A DNA stretch of 64,000 bases from contig NZ_JBFHIT010000014.1 in assembly GCF_041596335.1 (NCBI RefSeq), forward strand, positions 18,602 to 82,601. Reading direction: 5' to 3'. Below, piece by piece: positions 34,116 to 45,800 of this stretch. Position 1 is the first letter of the stretch. Every line of letters starts with the position of its first letter. This DNA is from Mangrovibacterium sp041596335 (GTDB taxonomy: Bacteria; Bacteroidota; Bacteroidia; Bacteroidales; Prolixibacteraceae). The notes beneath the pieces are model-generated. The model saw only the letters and a program-made list of their open reading frames with translations, was not told where the DNA came from and did no database searches. Both the position numbers and the translations under genes were made by a program.

Positions 34116-34147
34116 TCCTGGCAGGAACCGATAATTTTTTTTTGACG

Positions 34148-34183
34148 GAAAGAAGATGTGTTTGCGATATCTTCTTTCTTTAA
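34148..34183 (+). terminator. Probable terminator after pdxA
   Basis: Perfect 10-base stem GAAAGAAGAT / ATCTTCTTTC (34148-34157, 34169-34178) followed by a T-rich stretch TTTAAATTT. A/T-rich stem, so moderate strength. Confidence 0.6.
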
Positions 34184-34206
34184 ATTTAGTTTGAAAGCGC
34201 TGAATT

Positions 34207-34791
34207 ATGTACGAATACATCATCGGGAAAATAACCGGACTTACCCCTGCCAACGCTGTGGTCGAAGCCGGATCGATCGGTTATTTTCTCCACATCTCAT
34301 TAAATACATACTCCGCCATTAACGGGCAGCAATCAGCCCGTTTGTTTCTGCATCAGGTTGTGCGCGAAGATGCGCTTCTGCTTTATGGCTTTGCCGAGCA
34401 AGATGAACGGGAGCTTTTCCGGCAGTTGATATCGGTAAGCGGAATTGGTTCAAGCACAGCATTAATGATGCTTTCGTCGCTCAGCCCCGACGAGATCAGA
34501 AAAGCAATACTCGAAGAGAATGTTAACCTGCTGAAAAGTATCAAAGGAATTGGGGCAAAAACAGCTCAGCGAGTCATCATCGATCTAAAAGATAAAATTG
34601 GTAAACTACCAGCCAGCGACCAAATTTTAATGACCGGTGCGGACAATACTATCCGCGATGAAGCGTTATCAGCTTTAGTTATGCTCGGTTTTGCCCGCAA
34701 GAATGTTGAGAAGGAATTAGACAAAATTTTGAAGTCTAATCCCGGAATAACCGTAGAGCAGATGATAAAAACGGCACTGAAGAGCCTGTAA
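34207..34791 (+). CDS. ruvA: Holliday junction DNA helicase subunit RuvA
   Basis: 194 aa, family length. The N-terminal OB domain (YIIGKITGLTPANAVVEAGSIGYFLHISL) is followed by two helix-hairpin-helix motifs (VSGIGSSTALMML and IKGIGAKTAQRVI). A C-terminal UBA-like domain (ALVMLGFARKNVEKELDK) binds RuvB. It binds four-way junctions in recombination repair. It ends 17 bases before sprA copy 1, the ruvA-sprA linkage I recall from other Bacteroidota. Confidence 0.96.
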   Translation: MYEYIIGKITGLTPANAVVEAGSIGYFLHISLNTYSAINGQQSARLFLHQVVREDALLLYGFAEQDERELFRQLISVSGIGSSTALMMLSSLSPDEIRKAILEENVNLLKSIKGIGAKTAQRVIIDLKDKIGKLPASDQILMTGADNTIRDEALSALVMLGFARKNVEKELDKILKSNPGITVEQMIKTALKSL

Positions 34792-34797
34792 ATTGAT

Positions 34798-34811
34798 AAG
34801 GAGCGGTATTG
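34798..34811 (+). promoter_or_regulatory. Shine-Dalgarno site deciding the TTG start of sprA copy 1
   Basis: AAGGAG (34798-34803) lies 5 bases before TTG at 34809, the only start that includes the whole signal peptide. Strong SD sites are unusual in Bacteroidota. Confidence 0.7.
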
Positions 34812-37800
34812 AAAACATTTCTGAGAAATTCTTTGATTACGATCATTTTTTCAGGGGTTCTGGCTATGGGCTGGACTTCGGTACCGAATATTGACTTATC
34901 TGATCGTTTAAGAGAATTTGAGCAGACAGCAGACTCCAGTTGGGTTGATACCCTCGATATCGATACCACGGGCGTGTTGGTTTATCCTTTCGAAGACCGC
35001 AAAGAGTTTGATTATTCCGACGATCGCTCCCGTTCGGGACTCTTTCTGAAAACTCCCTCGAATATAAAAACTGTCGTTGAATACGACCCCGTTTCCGGCC
35101 AATATGTGGTGACTGAAAAAGTCGGGAATTTCAACTACAGGCTTCCCAAAGCCATGTCGCTGGAAGAATATGCCCGATACGATTTTCAAAATTCAATTCG
35201 CAATTATTGGCGAAAACGAGCCGACGAGCAGGATCAGGAGACACGTGGAGGCTTAATTCCCCGATTGTCGGTAGGCGGAGAGGCTTTTAACCGCATATTT
35301 GGAGGAAACAACATCGACATTCAACCGCAAGGATTTGTGGAGGTGAGCTTTGGTTACCAGATGAATACGACTGAAAACCCGTCTATTGCCGAGCGTTTAC
35401 GAAAGGTGCCCTCATTCGATTTCGACCAAAAAATCCAGATGAATGTAAACGGAACGATTGGCGATAAAATGAAGATGAGGGTGAATTACAATACCGAGGC
35501 CACCTTCGATTTTGAAAATAAGATGAACCTCGACTACGCCGGCGACGAAGATGAGATTATTAAGAAGATTGAAGCCGGAAATGTTTCGCTGCCCTTAAAT
35601 GGTTCCCTGATAACCGGCGCTACCAATCTGTTTGGGGTGAAAGCCGATATGCAGTTCGGGAAGCTTTCGGTATCCACTGTTTTTTCGCAAAATAAAGGTG
35701 AAACAAAAGTTGTCGACATTGAAGGAGGAGCACAAAAAACATCGTTTGAGGTAAAAGTGTCCGATTACGATGCCAATCGTCACTTTTTCCTGGCGCAGTA
35801 TTTTCGCGATTCCTACGATCAGGCACTGCGGAATTTGCCAATTGTGCAGTCGGCCATTACCATTAATAAAATTGAAGTTTGGGTAACCAATAAATCAGGA
35901 AACTACAGTGAGTCGCGCAATATTTTGGCACTGTTGGATTTGGGGGAGCATACAAAAAATATTTACAACTCAGTCCCGGCTTTCGCGGGTGAAACGGGAT
36001 TGTCCTATCCGGACAATGTGTATCCTTACAGCGAAGCCAATAAAATGTATAAGGAGTTGATAAACAACTATGCTGATGTTCGGGATGTGTCGAATATCAC
36101 CCGAACCATGAGTAGTTTTTCCGGTTTTGGTTTTGTTGGAGGGCAGGATTTTGAAAAGCTTGAACAGGCGCGCAAACTGAGCTCCTCCGAATATACCGTC
36201 AACCTGCAATTAGGATATATTTCGCTCAATTCCGCTTTAAATACCGATGAAGTTTTAGCTGTTGCCTACAACTACACGGCCAATGGCAAAACATACCAGG
36301 TCGGCGAGTTCTCGACCGATGGAATTGACGCGCCGGAAACGTTGATGTTGAAATTGCTGAAGGGAACCAACCTGTCGCCAAAGCTACCTACCTGGAAGCT
36401 GATGATGAAAAACGTGTATAACCTGAATGCGTACAGTTTAAGCAGCGAAGATTTTGAGTTAAATATCCTTTATCAGAACGAATCAACCGGTACGATGGTG
36501 AATTACCTGCCGGCATCGAATCTGGAAGGTCATATCTTGTTGAATGTTTTAAACCTCGATAATCTGAATTCGCAGCTCGATGAGGGAAGTAACGGTGTAT
36601 TCGACTTTATCGATGGAGTGACCGTTCAATCGACATCCGGACGGATTATTTTTCCATCGGTTGAGCCGTTCGGAAGTTTCCTGTCCGACTCGATCACCGA
36701 CCAGGTGTACCGCGACAAGTACGTTTATCAAAGCTTGTACGATTCAACAAAAACCTATGCCAAACAAGATGCTGAGCACAATAAATACATCTTGACAGGT
36801 AGCTACAGCGGATCGTCCAGTTCCGAAATTTCATTGGGAACAGTCAATCTGGCGCAGGGATCCGTGAAAGTTACAGCCGGAGGTATTACGCTTACCGAAG
36901 GGTTGGATTATACGGTTGACTATACTCTTGGTAGGGTGAAGGTGATTAATCCAACGTACCTTGAGTCAGGTACTTCGCTGCAAGTGTCAACGGAGAGTGA
37001 AGATCTTTTTTCGGTACAACGAAAAACCTTGCTCGGAACCCATGCCAACTATGCTTTTTCCGACAAATTCAATCTGGGTGGTACCGCTTTGTACATGAGC
37101 GAACGGCCGCTGACTCAGAAAGTTAATTACGGCGAAGATCCAATTTCGAACACGATGCTCGGGATGGATCTGACATATAGTACCGAATCTCAATTGTTAA
37201 CCCGATTGGTTGATAAGCTACCTTTCCTGGAGACTAAAGAGACCAGCTCAGTGGCTGTTGAAGCCGAAGTTGCCAAGTTAATAGTTGGCAGCTCGAGCGT
37301 GACTGACGGTACTGTCTACATTGACGATTTTGAGTCGACTCAAACGTCGATCGATCTGCGGTCGCGACAAGCCTGGATGTTGGCTTCAACACCGCAAAAT
37401 CAACCAACTTTGTTCCCCGAAGGGGATTTGGACGATGACTTGGCTTACGGCTACAACCGGGCAAGATTAGCCTGGTATGTTATCGATCCGCTTTTTTTGC
37501 GAAATACATCGCAAACACCATCGCATATCAAGCAAGATGCTGAGCAGCAGTCGAATCATCTGGTTCGCGAGGTGTATCAGGAGGAAATATTCCCGGACAA
37601 GGATACTGAAATTGGTGTAGCGACAAATATTTCGGTTCTGGATTTAGGCTACTATCCATCCGAGCGGGGACCATATAACTTCGATGTCAATCCGTCGGCT
37701 TATTCTGCTGGTCTGAATGCAGACGGTACTCTTGCCGACCCGGAGTCGCGCTGGGGTGGGATTATGCGTAAAATTGAAACCAGCGATTTTGAAACGGCCA

Positions 37801-40800
37801 ATATCGAATACATCGAGTTCTGGATGATGGACCCCTTTGTGAATGATGAAGGTGGGCAATTGTCGGGCGGTGATTTGTATTTCAACCTGGGCGATGTGTC
37901 GGAGGATGTGCTGAAAGATTCGAGAAAATCATATGAAAACGGACTGCCTGAGACGGAGTTGATTACTGATGTTGACACAACGATCTGGGGTCGGGTGCCA
38001 ACCAAAACACAAATCACCAGCAGCTTTGTAACCGATACTGAGTCGATTCTTCGACAGGATGTCGGTTTCGATGGCTTGTCAAGTAGCGATGAACAAAGTT
38101 TCTACGGCGGCTATTTGGCTTCGCTGCAAAATATTCTCGATCCGCAGACTTTCAGCGACTATCTGGAAGATCCTGCTGCTGACGACTATCACTATTACCG
38201 CGGATCTGACTACGATGCGGATCAGGTTAGTATACTGGATCGATACAAAAAATACAACGGCCCCGAAGGGAATTCGCGTCCTGCGGCCAGTTCTCCTGAA
38301 TCGTATACGACATCGGCCTCAACGTTACCCGATGTTGAAGATATTAACAGCGATAATACCTTGAGCGAATATGAACGCTACTACCAGTATCGTGTGAGCA
38401 TCCGGCAGTCGGAAATGCAATTGGGACAGAACTTTATTAGCGACATCCGTACAGCTAGTGTTACGCTGGCAAACGGAACAGTGAGCGAGGTGAAATGGTA
38501 TCAGTTTAAAGTGCCGGTGAAACAACCGGAGACCGTCGTCGGCAGTATCTCCGACTACAGTTCGATCCGGTTTATGCGGATGTTTCTGCACAGCTTCAGC
38601 GATCCAATAGTGCTGCGTTTTGCCACCCTCGACCTGGTTCGGGCCGACTGGCGCAGCTATTCCGACGATCTGGACGACAACAGCAACACCTTAGGGACAA
38701 ACACAACGTTTGATGTTTCCGCTGTCAATATTGAAGAAAACAGCGACCGTCAGCCGGTTAACTATGTGCTGCCTCCCGATATTGACCGTGTGATTGATCC
38801 GGCAAACGCTCAACTGCTGGAACTGAATGAGCAGGCAATTACATTGAAAGCAATCGAGTTGGAAGAAGGTGACTCCAGGGCTGCCTATAAATCAATCAAT
38901 ATGGACTTTACGAGCTACCAGCGTTTGAAGCTGGAGGTTCATGCCGAAGCCATCGATGGTTCGCCGCTGAATGATGATGATCTCCATTTCTTTGTGCGAA
39001 TCGGGTCGGATTACAATTACAACTATTACGAATACGAATTACCACTCAGCCTCACCGAGCCGGGTGTATACAATGGTGATATAGCCGCTGACCGTTTGGC
39101 TGTTTGGCCTGATGCGAACCGAATAAATATACCGTTGACTTTATTTACCGATGCCAAGTTGGAGCGAAATGCAGCGATGCAGGAATCCGGATCAATTGTG
39201 CAGCAGACCGATGTCTATGAGGTTGTTCACGACGATTGGAATGACGGCAAAAACCTGGTGAAAATAAAAGGGAGTCCGAATCTGGCTAATGTGGAGGTGA
39301 TGATGATGGGAATCCGACATAAATCGGGTGCCGTAAGCTCATTGCCTAAATCGATTGAAGTCTGGGCCAACGAACTTCGGCTTAGTGAATTGGAAAATGA
39401 AGGTGGATGGGCCGCCAATATGCGGGTGACGACTCGTTTGGCTGATTTTGGGTCGGTGGTTTTTGCCGCCCGTCACCAGTCGGTTGGCTTCGGAAGCATC
39501 GACCAAAGTGCCAGCGAAAGAGCCACGGATGATTTGACTGAATACGATATTTCGTCCAATTTTGAACTGGGCCGCTTTTTCCCGAAACAAGCTCAGGTTC
39601 GTATTCCGCTCTATGTGGGAGTGTCCAAAAGCGTAAGTAACCCCAAGTACGATCCACTTGATCCGGATATTACGATGGAACAGTCGTTGGCAAATGCCGG
39701 ATCAAAAGCAGAGCGCGATTCAATTAAAAGTATCGCTCAGGATGTTACCGAACGAACCAGTATTGTTCTGAATAATGTGAAGGTTGACAAAACAAATAAG
39801 TCGGGAAAATCGAGGATATACGATCCTGCTAATTTCTCGGCAAGTTTTGCCTTTAATAAGCAAAAGGAGCGCGATGTTAATACGGAGTACAGCATTGAGA
39901 AGAGTTACCGCCTGGCACTGAATTACAACTTCAACAACCGACCGAAACTCTACGAACCTTTCAAGAAGACGAAATTTCTTCGTGCTGATGCTTTTCGCTT
40001 GCTTCGCGATTTCAATTTTTACTTAATGCCTACTCAAATTTCCTATCGGAATGAGTTGTACCGTTACTATAAAGAGGTTCAAACCCGAAATATCTCCAAC
40101 CCCGATATTCTAATACCGCTTACTGTAGAAAAGGATTTTGTCTGGCGCCGGTACTTCGACTTGCGATATAACCTTACGCGCTCGTTGAAAATCGATTTTT
40201 CATCGCAGGGAACAGCGCGGATTGATGAGCCGCTTGGCCGTATTAACCGGGATGATGACGACTACCAAATGAAGAAAGACTCCATTCTTCGGAATCTGTT
40301 CGATTTGGGACGCCCCGTTTTGTATCATCACACCTTCAATGCGACCTATCAGATGCCGATCAATAAGATTCCGCTATTCAACTGGGTGACAGCTACCGGA
40401 AGGTATCAGGCGATGTACGATTGGACTGCCGGTACAATTACCGACGAAACTGTGGAGTTGGGTAATGTAACTGAAAACTCTCGTGTGATGCAGGGAACCG
40501 GGCAGGCATCGTTTACCAATCTCTACAATAAAATACCTTTTCTGAAGGAGGTAAACCAAAAATTTGGTGCGTCAACCAGGTCGGCAAGGAGTTCGAGTAG
40601 CCGAACAAGGGCCGCCGCTTCAACGAAGAAAGAAGAGGCTAATTTCCGCATTCGCGAGGTTTCGTACAAAGATACCCGGGTAGCCCTGAAGGCTGATTCT
40701 GTTCAGGTGATTGCGCACCGTTTGAAAACAAAGGATGTTCAGGTGAAAGTTTTCAATGCGGAGGGGCAGCAGGTTCGTGGGGTGATGAAAATAATTGATG

Positions 40801-42350
40801 AAAATCAGGTCAGTTTCTTAAGCAGAACCGATGTTGAAGCAGGTCGGATTGAAATTAGCGGGAAACGTAAAATTGAAAATGGCTTTCTATATAAATCCAG
40901 TCAGTATGCCGCACGAACAGCAATGATGGTTAAGAGTTTCTCGGCTACCTATTCAACGGCAGATGGTACTTTGCTTCCCGGATTTATGCCTGAACCAAGC
41001 GTTTTTGGCGCCGGACATTATTCGCCTGATCCGGCCATGTTTGGTCAGGTGGCTGCTACAAATGCTCCCGGAATACCCTTCCTGTTTGGGTGGCAGGATG
41101 ATGATTTTGCCCGAAAAGCTGCCGAGCGCGGATGGATTACAAAAGATACAACGTTGAATTCGCCTTACATGATGAGCCACAATGAAACCTGGAGTCTCAG
41201 AGCTGATATTGAGCCAATCCCTTTCCTGCGAATTGATCTGAATGCCAACCGTTCCTTCTCTGAGAATGCCAGCGAGTACTACCTGTACGATGTCAATTCC
41301 GGAGAATTTAATGCGAGTAACCGTACGCTAACGGGTAACTTCACCATGTCGGTCAATACCTGGAGAACCGCTTTCTCGAAAATGGGTGGTGCCGATATTG
41401 ATATTCCTGAAGCTTACCAGAATATGCTCGACTATCGCTGGGTGATCGCCGGACGACTGGCTAGTCGGCGAGTTGCCAATGCGGAGGTTAATTACAATCC
41501 GGAAATGAACAACCAGGAAACCGGTTGGCCTATTGGATACGGATCTACTTCTCAGGATGTGATGGTTCCGGCGTTCATCGCCGCATATACCGGGCAATCA
41601 CCCCACAAAGTGTCGTTGGAGCCTTTCCCTTCATTGAAATATATGCGCCCGAACTGGCGGATTTCATACGATGGTGTGGTATCAAAAATTAAAGGGTTGA
41701 ACAAAGTGGCAAAATCGATCAACTTAAACCATTCGTATCGTTCAACCTACAACATCGGTTCGTACACCACCAACCTGAGCTATGATGACCAAGCCTATGG
41801 CGACGGCTGGAGCTATGTTCAAAATGAATTGAACGGAGATTTTGTTTCGAAATACGATATGACGTCTGTCAGCATCTCCGAGATGTTCAGTCCGCTCATC
41901 AATGTTGATGTGACCTGGCTGAATGACATGTCGACTACGATTGAGATCAATCGGTCGCGGAACCTGACTTTAAGCTTTGCGAATAACCAATTAACAGAAG
42001 TACTCAGCAATGAGCTTTCGGTCGGATTTGGTTACCGTTTCCCGCGCATGGATTTAATTATCAAGTCGAAAAACGGACAAAAGGCTTATTCCAACGATTT
42101 AAATATTCGGGCTGATTTGTCTTTCCGTAAAAATAAAACCTTGCTCCGTAAGCTGGAAGAAGATGACAACCAGCTGACAGCAGGACAAAATGCTGTTACA
42201 CTGAAAACTTCAGCCGACTATATGTTGAGCGATCGTTTTCAACTACGGATGTACTACGACAAGGTCATCAATCAACCCTTTACTTCTTCATCTTACCCAA
42301 CTTCTACCACAAGTTTCGGGATGAGTTTCCGCTTTACTTTGGCTCAGTAA
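34809..42350 (+). CDS. sprA: SprA/Sov type IX secretion outer-membrane translocon, copy 1
   Basis: 2513 aa, the expected size for SprA/Sov, the single-chain 36-strand barrel through which type IX substrates cross the outer membrane. Known structure: the barrel is capped by PorV or a plug protein. Hydrophobic N-terminal signal (MKTFLRNSLITIIFSGVLAM) and an early SprA signature region (GGEAFNRIFGGNNIDIQPQG, IQMNVNGTIGDKM) are visible. The C-terminal end alternates in barrel-strand style and terminates in SFRFTLAQ. A low-complexity Ser/Arg/Ala linker lies near residues 1925-1950. It starts with TTG behind an AAGGAG site, 17 bases after ruvA, so it is probably co-transcribed with ruvA. A second copy follows at 42821-50359. 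The PorP-GldKLM genes are about 31 kb away. Confidence 0.95.
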   Translation: MKTFLRNSLITIIFSGVLAMGWTSVPNIDLSDRLREFEQTADSSWVDTLDIDTTGVLVYPFEDRKEFDYSDDRSRSGLFLKTPSNIKTVVEYDPVSGQYVVTEKVGNFNYRLPKAMSLEEYARYDFQNSIRNYWRKRADEQDQETRGGLIPRLSVGGEAFNRIFGGNNIDIQPQGFVEVSFGYQMNTTENPSIAERLRKVPSFDFDQKIQMNVNGTIGDKMKMRVNYNTEATFDFENKMNLDYAGDEDEIIKKIEAGNVSLPLNGSLITGATNLFGVKADMQFGKLSVSTVFSQNKGETKVVDIEGGAQKTSFEVKVSDYDANRHFFLAQYFRDSYDQALRNLPIVQSAITINKIEVWVTNKSGNYSESRNILALLDLGEHTKNIYNSVPAFAGETGLSYPDNVYPYSEANKMYKELINNYADVRDVSNITRTMSSFSGFGFVGGQDFEKLEQARKLSSSEYTVNLQLGYISLNSALNTDEVLAVAYNYTANGKTYQVGEFSTDGIDAPETLMLKLLKGTNLSPKLPTWKLMMKNVYNLNAYSLSSEDFELNILYQNESTGTMVNYLPASNLEGHILLNVLNLDNLNSQLDEGSNGVFDFIDGVTVQSTSGRIIFPSVEPFGSFLSDSITDQVYRDKYVYQSLYDSTKTYAKQDAEHNKYILTGSYSGSSSSEISLGTVNLAQGSVKVTAGGITLTEGLDYTVDYTLGRVKVINPTYLESGTSLQVSTESEDLFSVQRKTLLGTHANYAFSDKFNLGGTALYMSERPLTQKVNYGEDPISNTMLGMDLTYSTESQLLTRLVDKLPFLETKETSSVAVEAEVAKLIVGSSSVTDGTVYIDDFESTQTSIDLRSRQAWMLASTPQNQPTLFPEGDLDDDLAYGYNRARLAWYVIDPLFLRNTSQTPSHIKQDAEQQSNHLVREVYQEEIFPDKDTEIGVATNISVLDLGYYPSERGPYNFDVNPSAYSAGLNADGTLADPESRWGGIMRKIETSDFETANIEYIEFWMMDPFVNDEGGQLSGGDLYFNLGDVSEDVLKDSRKSYENGLPETELITDVDTTIWGRVPTKTQITSSFVTDTESILRQDVGFDGLSSSDEQSFYGGYLASLQNILDPQTFSDYLEDPAADDYHYYRGSDYDADQVSILDRYKKYNGPEGNSRPAASSPESYTTSASTLPDVEDINSDNTLSEYERYYQYRVSIRQSEMQLGQNFISDIRTASVTLANGTVSEVKWYQFKVPVKQPETVVGSISDYSSIRFMRMFLHSFSDPIVLRFATLDLVRADWRSYSDDLDDNSNTLGTNTTFDVSAVNIEENSDRQPVNYVLPPDIDRVIDPANAQLLELNEQAITLKAIELEEGDSRAAYKSINMDFTSYQRLKLEVHAEAIDGSPLNDDDLHFFVRIGSDYNYNYYEYELPLSLTEPGVYNGDIAADRLAVWPDANRINIPLTLFTDAKLERNAAMQESGSIVQQTDVYEVVHDDWNDGKNLVKIKGSPNLANVEVMMMGIRHKSGAVSSLPKSIEVWANELRLSELENEGGWAANMRVTTRLADFGSVVFAARHQSVGFGSIDQSASERATDDLTEYDISSNFELGRFFPKQAQVRIPLYVGVSKSVSNPKYDPLDPDITMEQSLANAGSKAERDSIKSIAQDVTERTSIVLNNVKVDKTNKSGKSRIYDPANFSASFAFNKQKERDVNTEYSIEKSYRLALNYNFNNRPKLYEPFKKTKFLRADAFRLLRDFNFYLMPTQISYRNELYRYYKEVQTRNISNPDILIPLTVEKDFVWRRYFDLRYNLTRSLKIDFSSQGTARIDEPLGRINRDDDDYQMKKDSILRNLFDLGRPVLYHHTFNATYQMPINKIPLFNWVTATGRYQAMYDWTAGTITDETVELGNVTENSRVMQGTGQASFTNLYNKIPFLKEVNQKFGASTRSARSSSSRTRAAASTKKEEANFRIREVSYKDTRVALKADSVQVIAHRLKTKDVQVKVFNAEGQQVRGVMKIIDENQVSFLSRTDVEAGRIEISGKRKIENGFLYKSSQYAARTAMMVKSFSATYSTADGTLLPGFMPEPSVFGAGHYSPDPAMFGQVAATNAPGIPFLFGWQDDDFARKAAERGWITKDTTLNSPYMMSHNETWSLRADIEPIPFLRIDLNANRSFSENASEYYLYDVNSGEFNASNRTLTGNFTMSVNTWRTAFSKMGGADIDIPEAYQNMLDYRWVIAGRLASRRVANAEVNYNPEMNNQETGWPIGYGSTSQDVMVPAFIAAYTGQSPHKVSLEPFPSLKYMRPNWRISYDGVVSKIKGLNKVAKSINLNHSYRSTYNIGSYTTNLSYDDQAYGDGWSYVQNELNGDFVSKYDMTSVSISEMFSPLINVDVTWLNDMSTTIEINRSRNLTLSFANNQLTEVLSNELSVGFGYRFPRMDLIIKSKNGQKAYSNDLNIRADLSFRKNKTLLRKLEEDDNQLTAGQNAVTLKTSADYMLSDRFQLRMYYDKVINQPFTSSSYPTSTTSFGMSFRFTLAQ

Positions 42351-42817
42351 CGAACGAGAGTTCAACCAACTTTATTTTTTTTTATTAGTCAGACGAACTT
42401 TGTTTGTGTGCATGATACAAAAAGCAATTGTTTAGTAGCGCTTTTGTTCAGGGGGGTGATATTCAATTTAAATTTACCATAGAAAAATAATGTTACAAAT
42501 TGTATTTGATTGGAATGCAGTTTAATGAATTGAATAACAGTGTTGTGGTTTGTCAAAATTAATTGTGATTATGAAAGATGCTTATTTTATTGTTTGTACT
42601 TAAAATTATGATTCGTATGATGCGGTAATTTATAAATGCCTTTTCCCCGAAGCCGATTCCAGCAATTTTGGCGAACAATACCGGATCAAAACTTGCGTTT
42701 TCAGCAACAGTGGCCGCTAGGTTTTATGAGTGGAAACAGAAACAAGTTATAGCGGAATGAGACCCGATCTGGCCACTTTTTGCGAGCGTTCGGGTCAATA
42801 TTTTTGGAAGGAGAAAG
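42351..42817. other. Intergenic region between the two sprA copies
   Basis: 467 bases, A/T-rich. Just after copy 1 a T9 run (within 42369-42387) follows a weak 4-base stem (AGTT/AACT), at best a weak terminator. I found no exact TAnnTTTG, so a separate promoter for copy 2 is expected but not located. AAGGAG at 42808-42813 is the ribosome site of copy 2. A 62-codon frame from 42730 overlaps the copy 2 start and looks like chance. Confidence 0.5.
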
Positions 42818-42820
42818 GTG

Positions 42821-45800
42821 TTGAAAACAATTGGAAGAGTTTCATCGGTCGCGATGGTTTTAAAAGGAGTGCTGGCGATTGCTTCAACTTCAATCGTTGC
42901 TGGTTATTCGGCTGTTAGGCCTGATGTGCAAGTTGTACCTCCGGATTCCATACAACGGGTGTCTGATGGTATTGACACCACCGGCGTATTGATTTACCCT
43001 TTCGATGATGAGCCAGAATTCGACTACTCCGATTCTACTCAGCAGTCGGCGTTGTTCCTGAAAAAGCCTTCAAACATCAAAACGGTTGTTGAGTACGATC
43101 CGGTTAGCGGTCAGTATATTATGACTGAAAAGATTGGCAATATCGTTTATCGCCTGCCGAGAGTGATGTCGCTGGAAGAGTACGTTCGGTACAGCATGCA
43201 GAGTTCAATTCGTAACTATTGGCGAAGTAAATCGGGAGAGCAGCAGGGCGAAGAAAGGCGGAAGATGATTCCGAGTTTAACGGTTAGTGGGGAAGCATTC
43301 AATAAGATATTTGGAGGCAATACAATCGATATTCAGGCGCAGGGCTTTGTTGATGTGAGCTTCGGTTACCAGATGTATGAGGTTGAAAATCCTTCGCTCT
43401 CCGAAAGTCAGCGCAAAGTTCCCTCTTTCGATTTCAGTCAGACAATCCAGATGAATGTGACTGGGAAAATCGGCGACAAATTGAATATGCAGGTTAACTA
43501 TAACACTGATGCGACGTTCGATTTTGAGAATAAAATGAAACTTGAGTACTCGGGCGACGAAGACGAGATCATTAAAAAGGTTGAGGCGGGCAATGTTTCA
43601 CTCCCATTGGAGGGAACTCTGATAACTGGAGGGACCAATCTTTTTGGTGTGAGAACCGATATGCAGTTCGGGAAACTAACAATGTCAACGGTGTTGTCGC
43701 AGAGTAAAGGAGAAACAAAAACAATACAGGTTGAAGGAGGCGCACAAACAACATCGTTCGAAATTGACGCTTCGGATTACGAATCGAATAAACACTTTTT
43801 CGTGTCGCAGTACTTTAGGGATACCTACGACAACGCCCTTAAAAATATGCCGGTTGTCAATTCAGCGATTACCATTAACAAGATCGAGGTTTGGGTAACC
43901 AACAAATCGGGTAGTTATACGAGCTCGCGTAATATTCTGGCCTTGATGGATCTTGGGGAGCATGACGATAATATCTATAATTCGGTTCCTTCTTTCCGGG
44001 AAGTGAGTGGGGCAATCTATCCGGAAAGCGTTTATCCGCAAAATGATGCGAATGAAATGTACACGGTTCTAACCGAACAATATTCCGACATTCGAATGGT
44101 GTCGTCGATCACAAAGACGATGTCGGCCTTCTCGTCGTATGGGTTTAAATCGGGAAAGGATTATGAAAAAGTTCAACAAGCCAGACAATTGAGTTCTTCG
44201 GAATATACGGTTAACACAAACCTGGGCTACATCTCTCTCAGTTCAGCATTAAATTCAGACGATGTACTTGCTGTGGCATACAACTATACGGCCAATGGCG
44301 AAACCTATCAGGTTGGCGAGTTTGCGGCCGATGTAACTTCGCCCGATGTGTTGGTCGTGAAGCTGCTGAAAGGAACAAGTTTTACCCCACAATTGCCAAC
44401 CTGGGATCTGATGATGAAAAACGTTTACAGTTTGAATGCCTACAGTTTGAGCAGCGATGATTTTGTGCTAAACGTTACGGTGTTAAACGATTCGACCGGG
44501 AGTTATGTGAATTATCTTCCGGCTTCAAATTTGGCGGGGCGAACTTTGTTGAGCGTACTTAATCTGGATAATCTGGATTCGAATTTAGATGACGGGAGCA
44601 ACGGTGTTTTTGACTTTGTAGATGGCATAACCGTACAAGCAGAAAAAGGGCGAATTGTTTTTCCCTGTCTCGAACCTTTTGGCAGTTACCTGACCGACCA
44701 GATAACCAGCAGTACATATAAAGAAAAATACGGTTATCAGAGTCTTTACGATACCACGAAAACCTATGCCAAACTGGATGCCGAACACGATAAGTATAAA
44801 CTGAAAGGGACTTATTCGGGCTCTTCAAGTTCCGAGATTTCGTTGGGAACTTTTAACCTGGTACAGGGCTCGGTTACTGTAACATCGGGAGGAGTGACCC
44901 TCACCGAGTATGTCGACTACACGGTTGATTACACCCTGGGGAGGGTGAAAATTATTAACCCAACCTATTTGGATTCGTCATCCAGCCTGCAGATTTCGGT
45001 TGAAAGTGAGGATCTGTATTCAGTACAAATGAAGACGCTTTTGGGAACCCACCTAAATTATGCTTTCTCCGATAATTTCAACATTGGTGCAACAGCCTTG
45101 TATCTCAACGAAAGTCCAATTTCGGAGAAAGTCGACTATGGAAGCGAGCCTGTTTCCAATGCCATGTTCGGACTCGATTTGAATTATACAACCAAGTCGC
45201 AGTTCTTAACCAAGCTGGTGGATAAGTTGCCCTTTATCGAAACGAAGGAGGAGTCCTCGGTCGCGGTTCAGGCAGAGGTTGCCAAACTGATTGTAGGAGA
45301 ATCCGGGGCAACCGACGGAACTGTTTATATCGACGATTTTGAGTCGTCAGAAACGGATATCAGTCTCAGCTCCCGTCAGTCGTGGGTGCTGGCCAGTACT
45401 CCACAGGAGCAGTCCGACTTGTTCCCCGAAGGCAATCTGTATGATGATCTGGCCTATGGATACAACCGTGCGCGTTTCTCATGGTACAACATCGATCCGC
45501 TGTTTTTAAGCAATGGTTCGCTTACTCCGTCGCACATTAAAAAGGATACGGATCAGCAATCGGATCACCGGGTTCGGCAGGTGTATGTCGAGGAAATTTA
45601 CCCCGATAAAGAGCTTGATGTCGGGGAGTCTACAGTTCTCACGGTCTTGAATGTCGCCTTCTATCCCAGCGAGCGGGGGCCGTATAATTTCGATTTAAAT
45701 TCGTCACCTTATTCGGCCGGAATAGACTCGGACGGAGCACTGGTTGAACCGACGACACGGTGGGGAGGAATTATGCGTGAAATTACAACGACCGACTTTG

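Noticed and set aside
42730..42918. 62-codon frame across the sprA copy 2 start
   Set aside because: It overlaps the SD site and signal peptide of sprA copy 2 and shows no motif.
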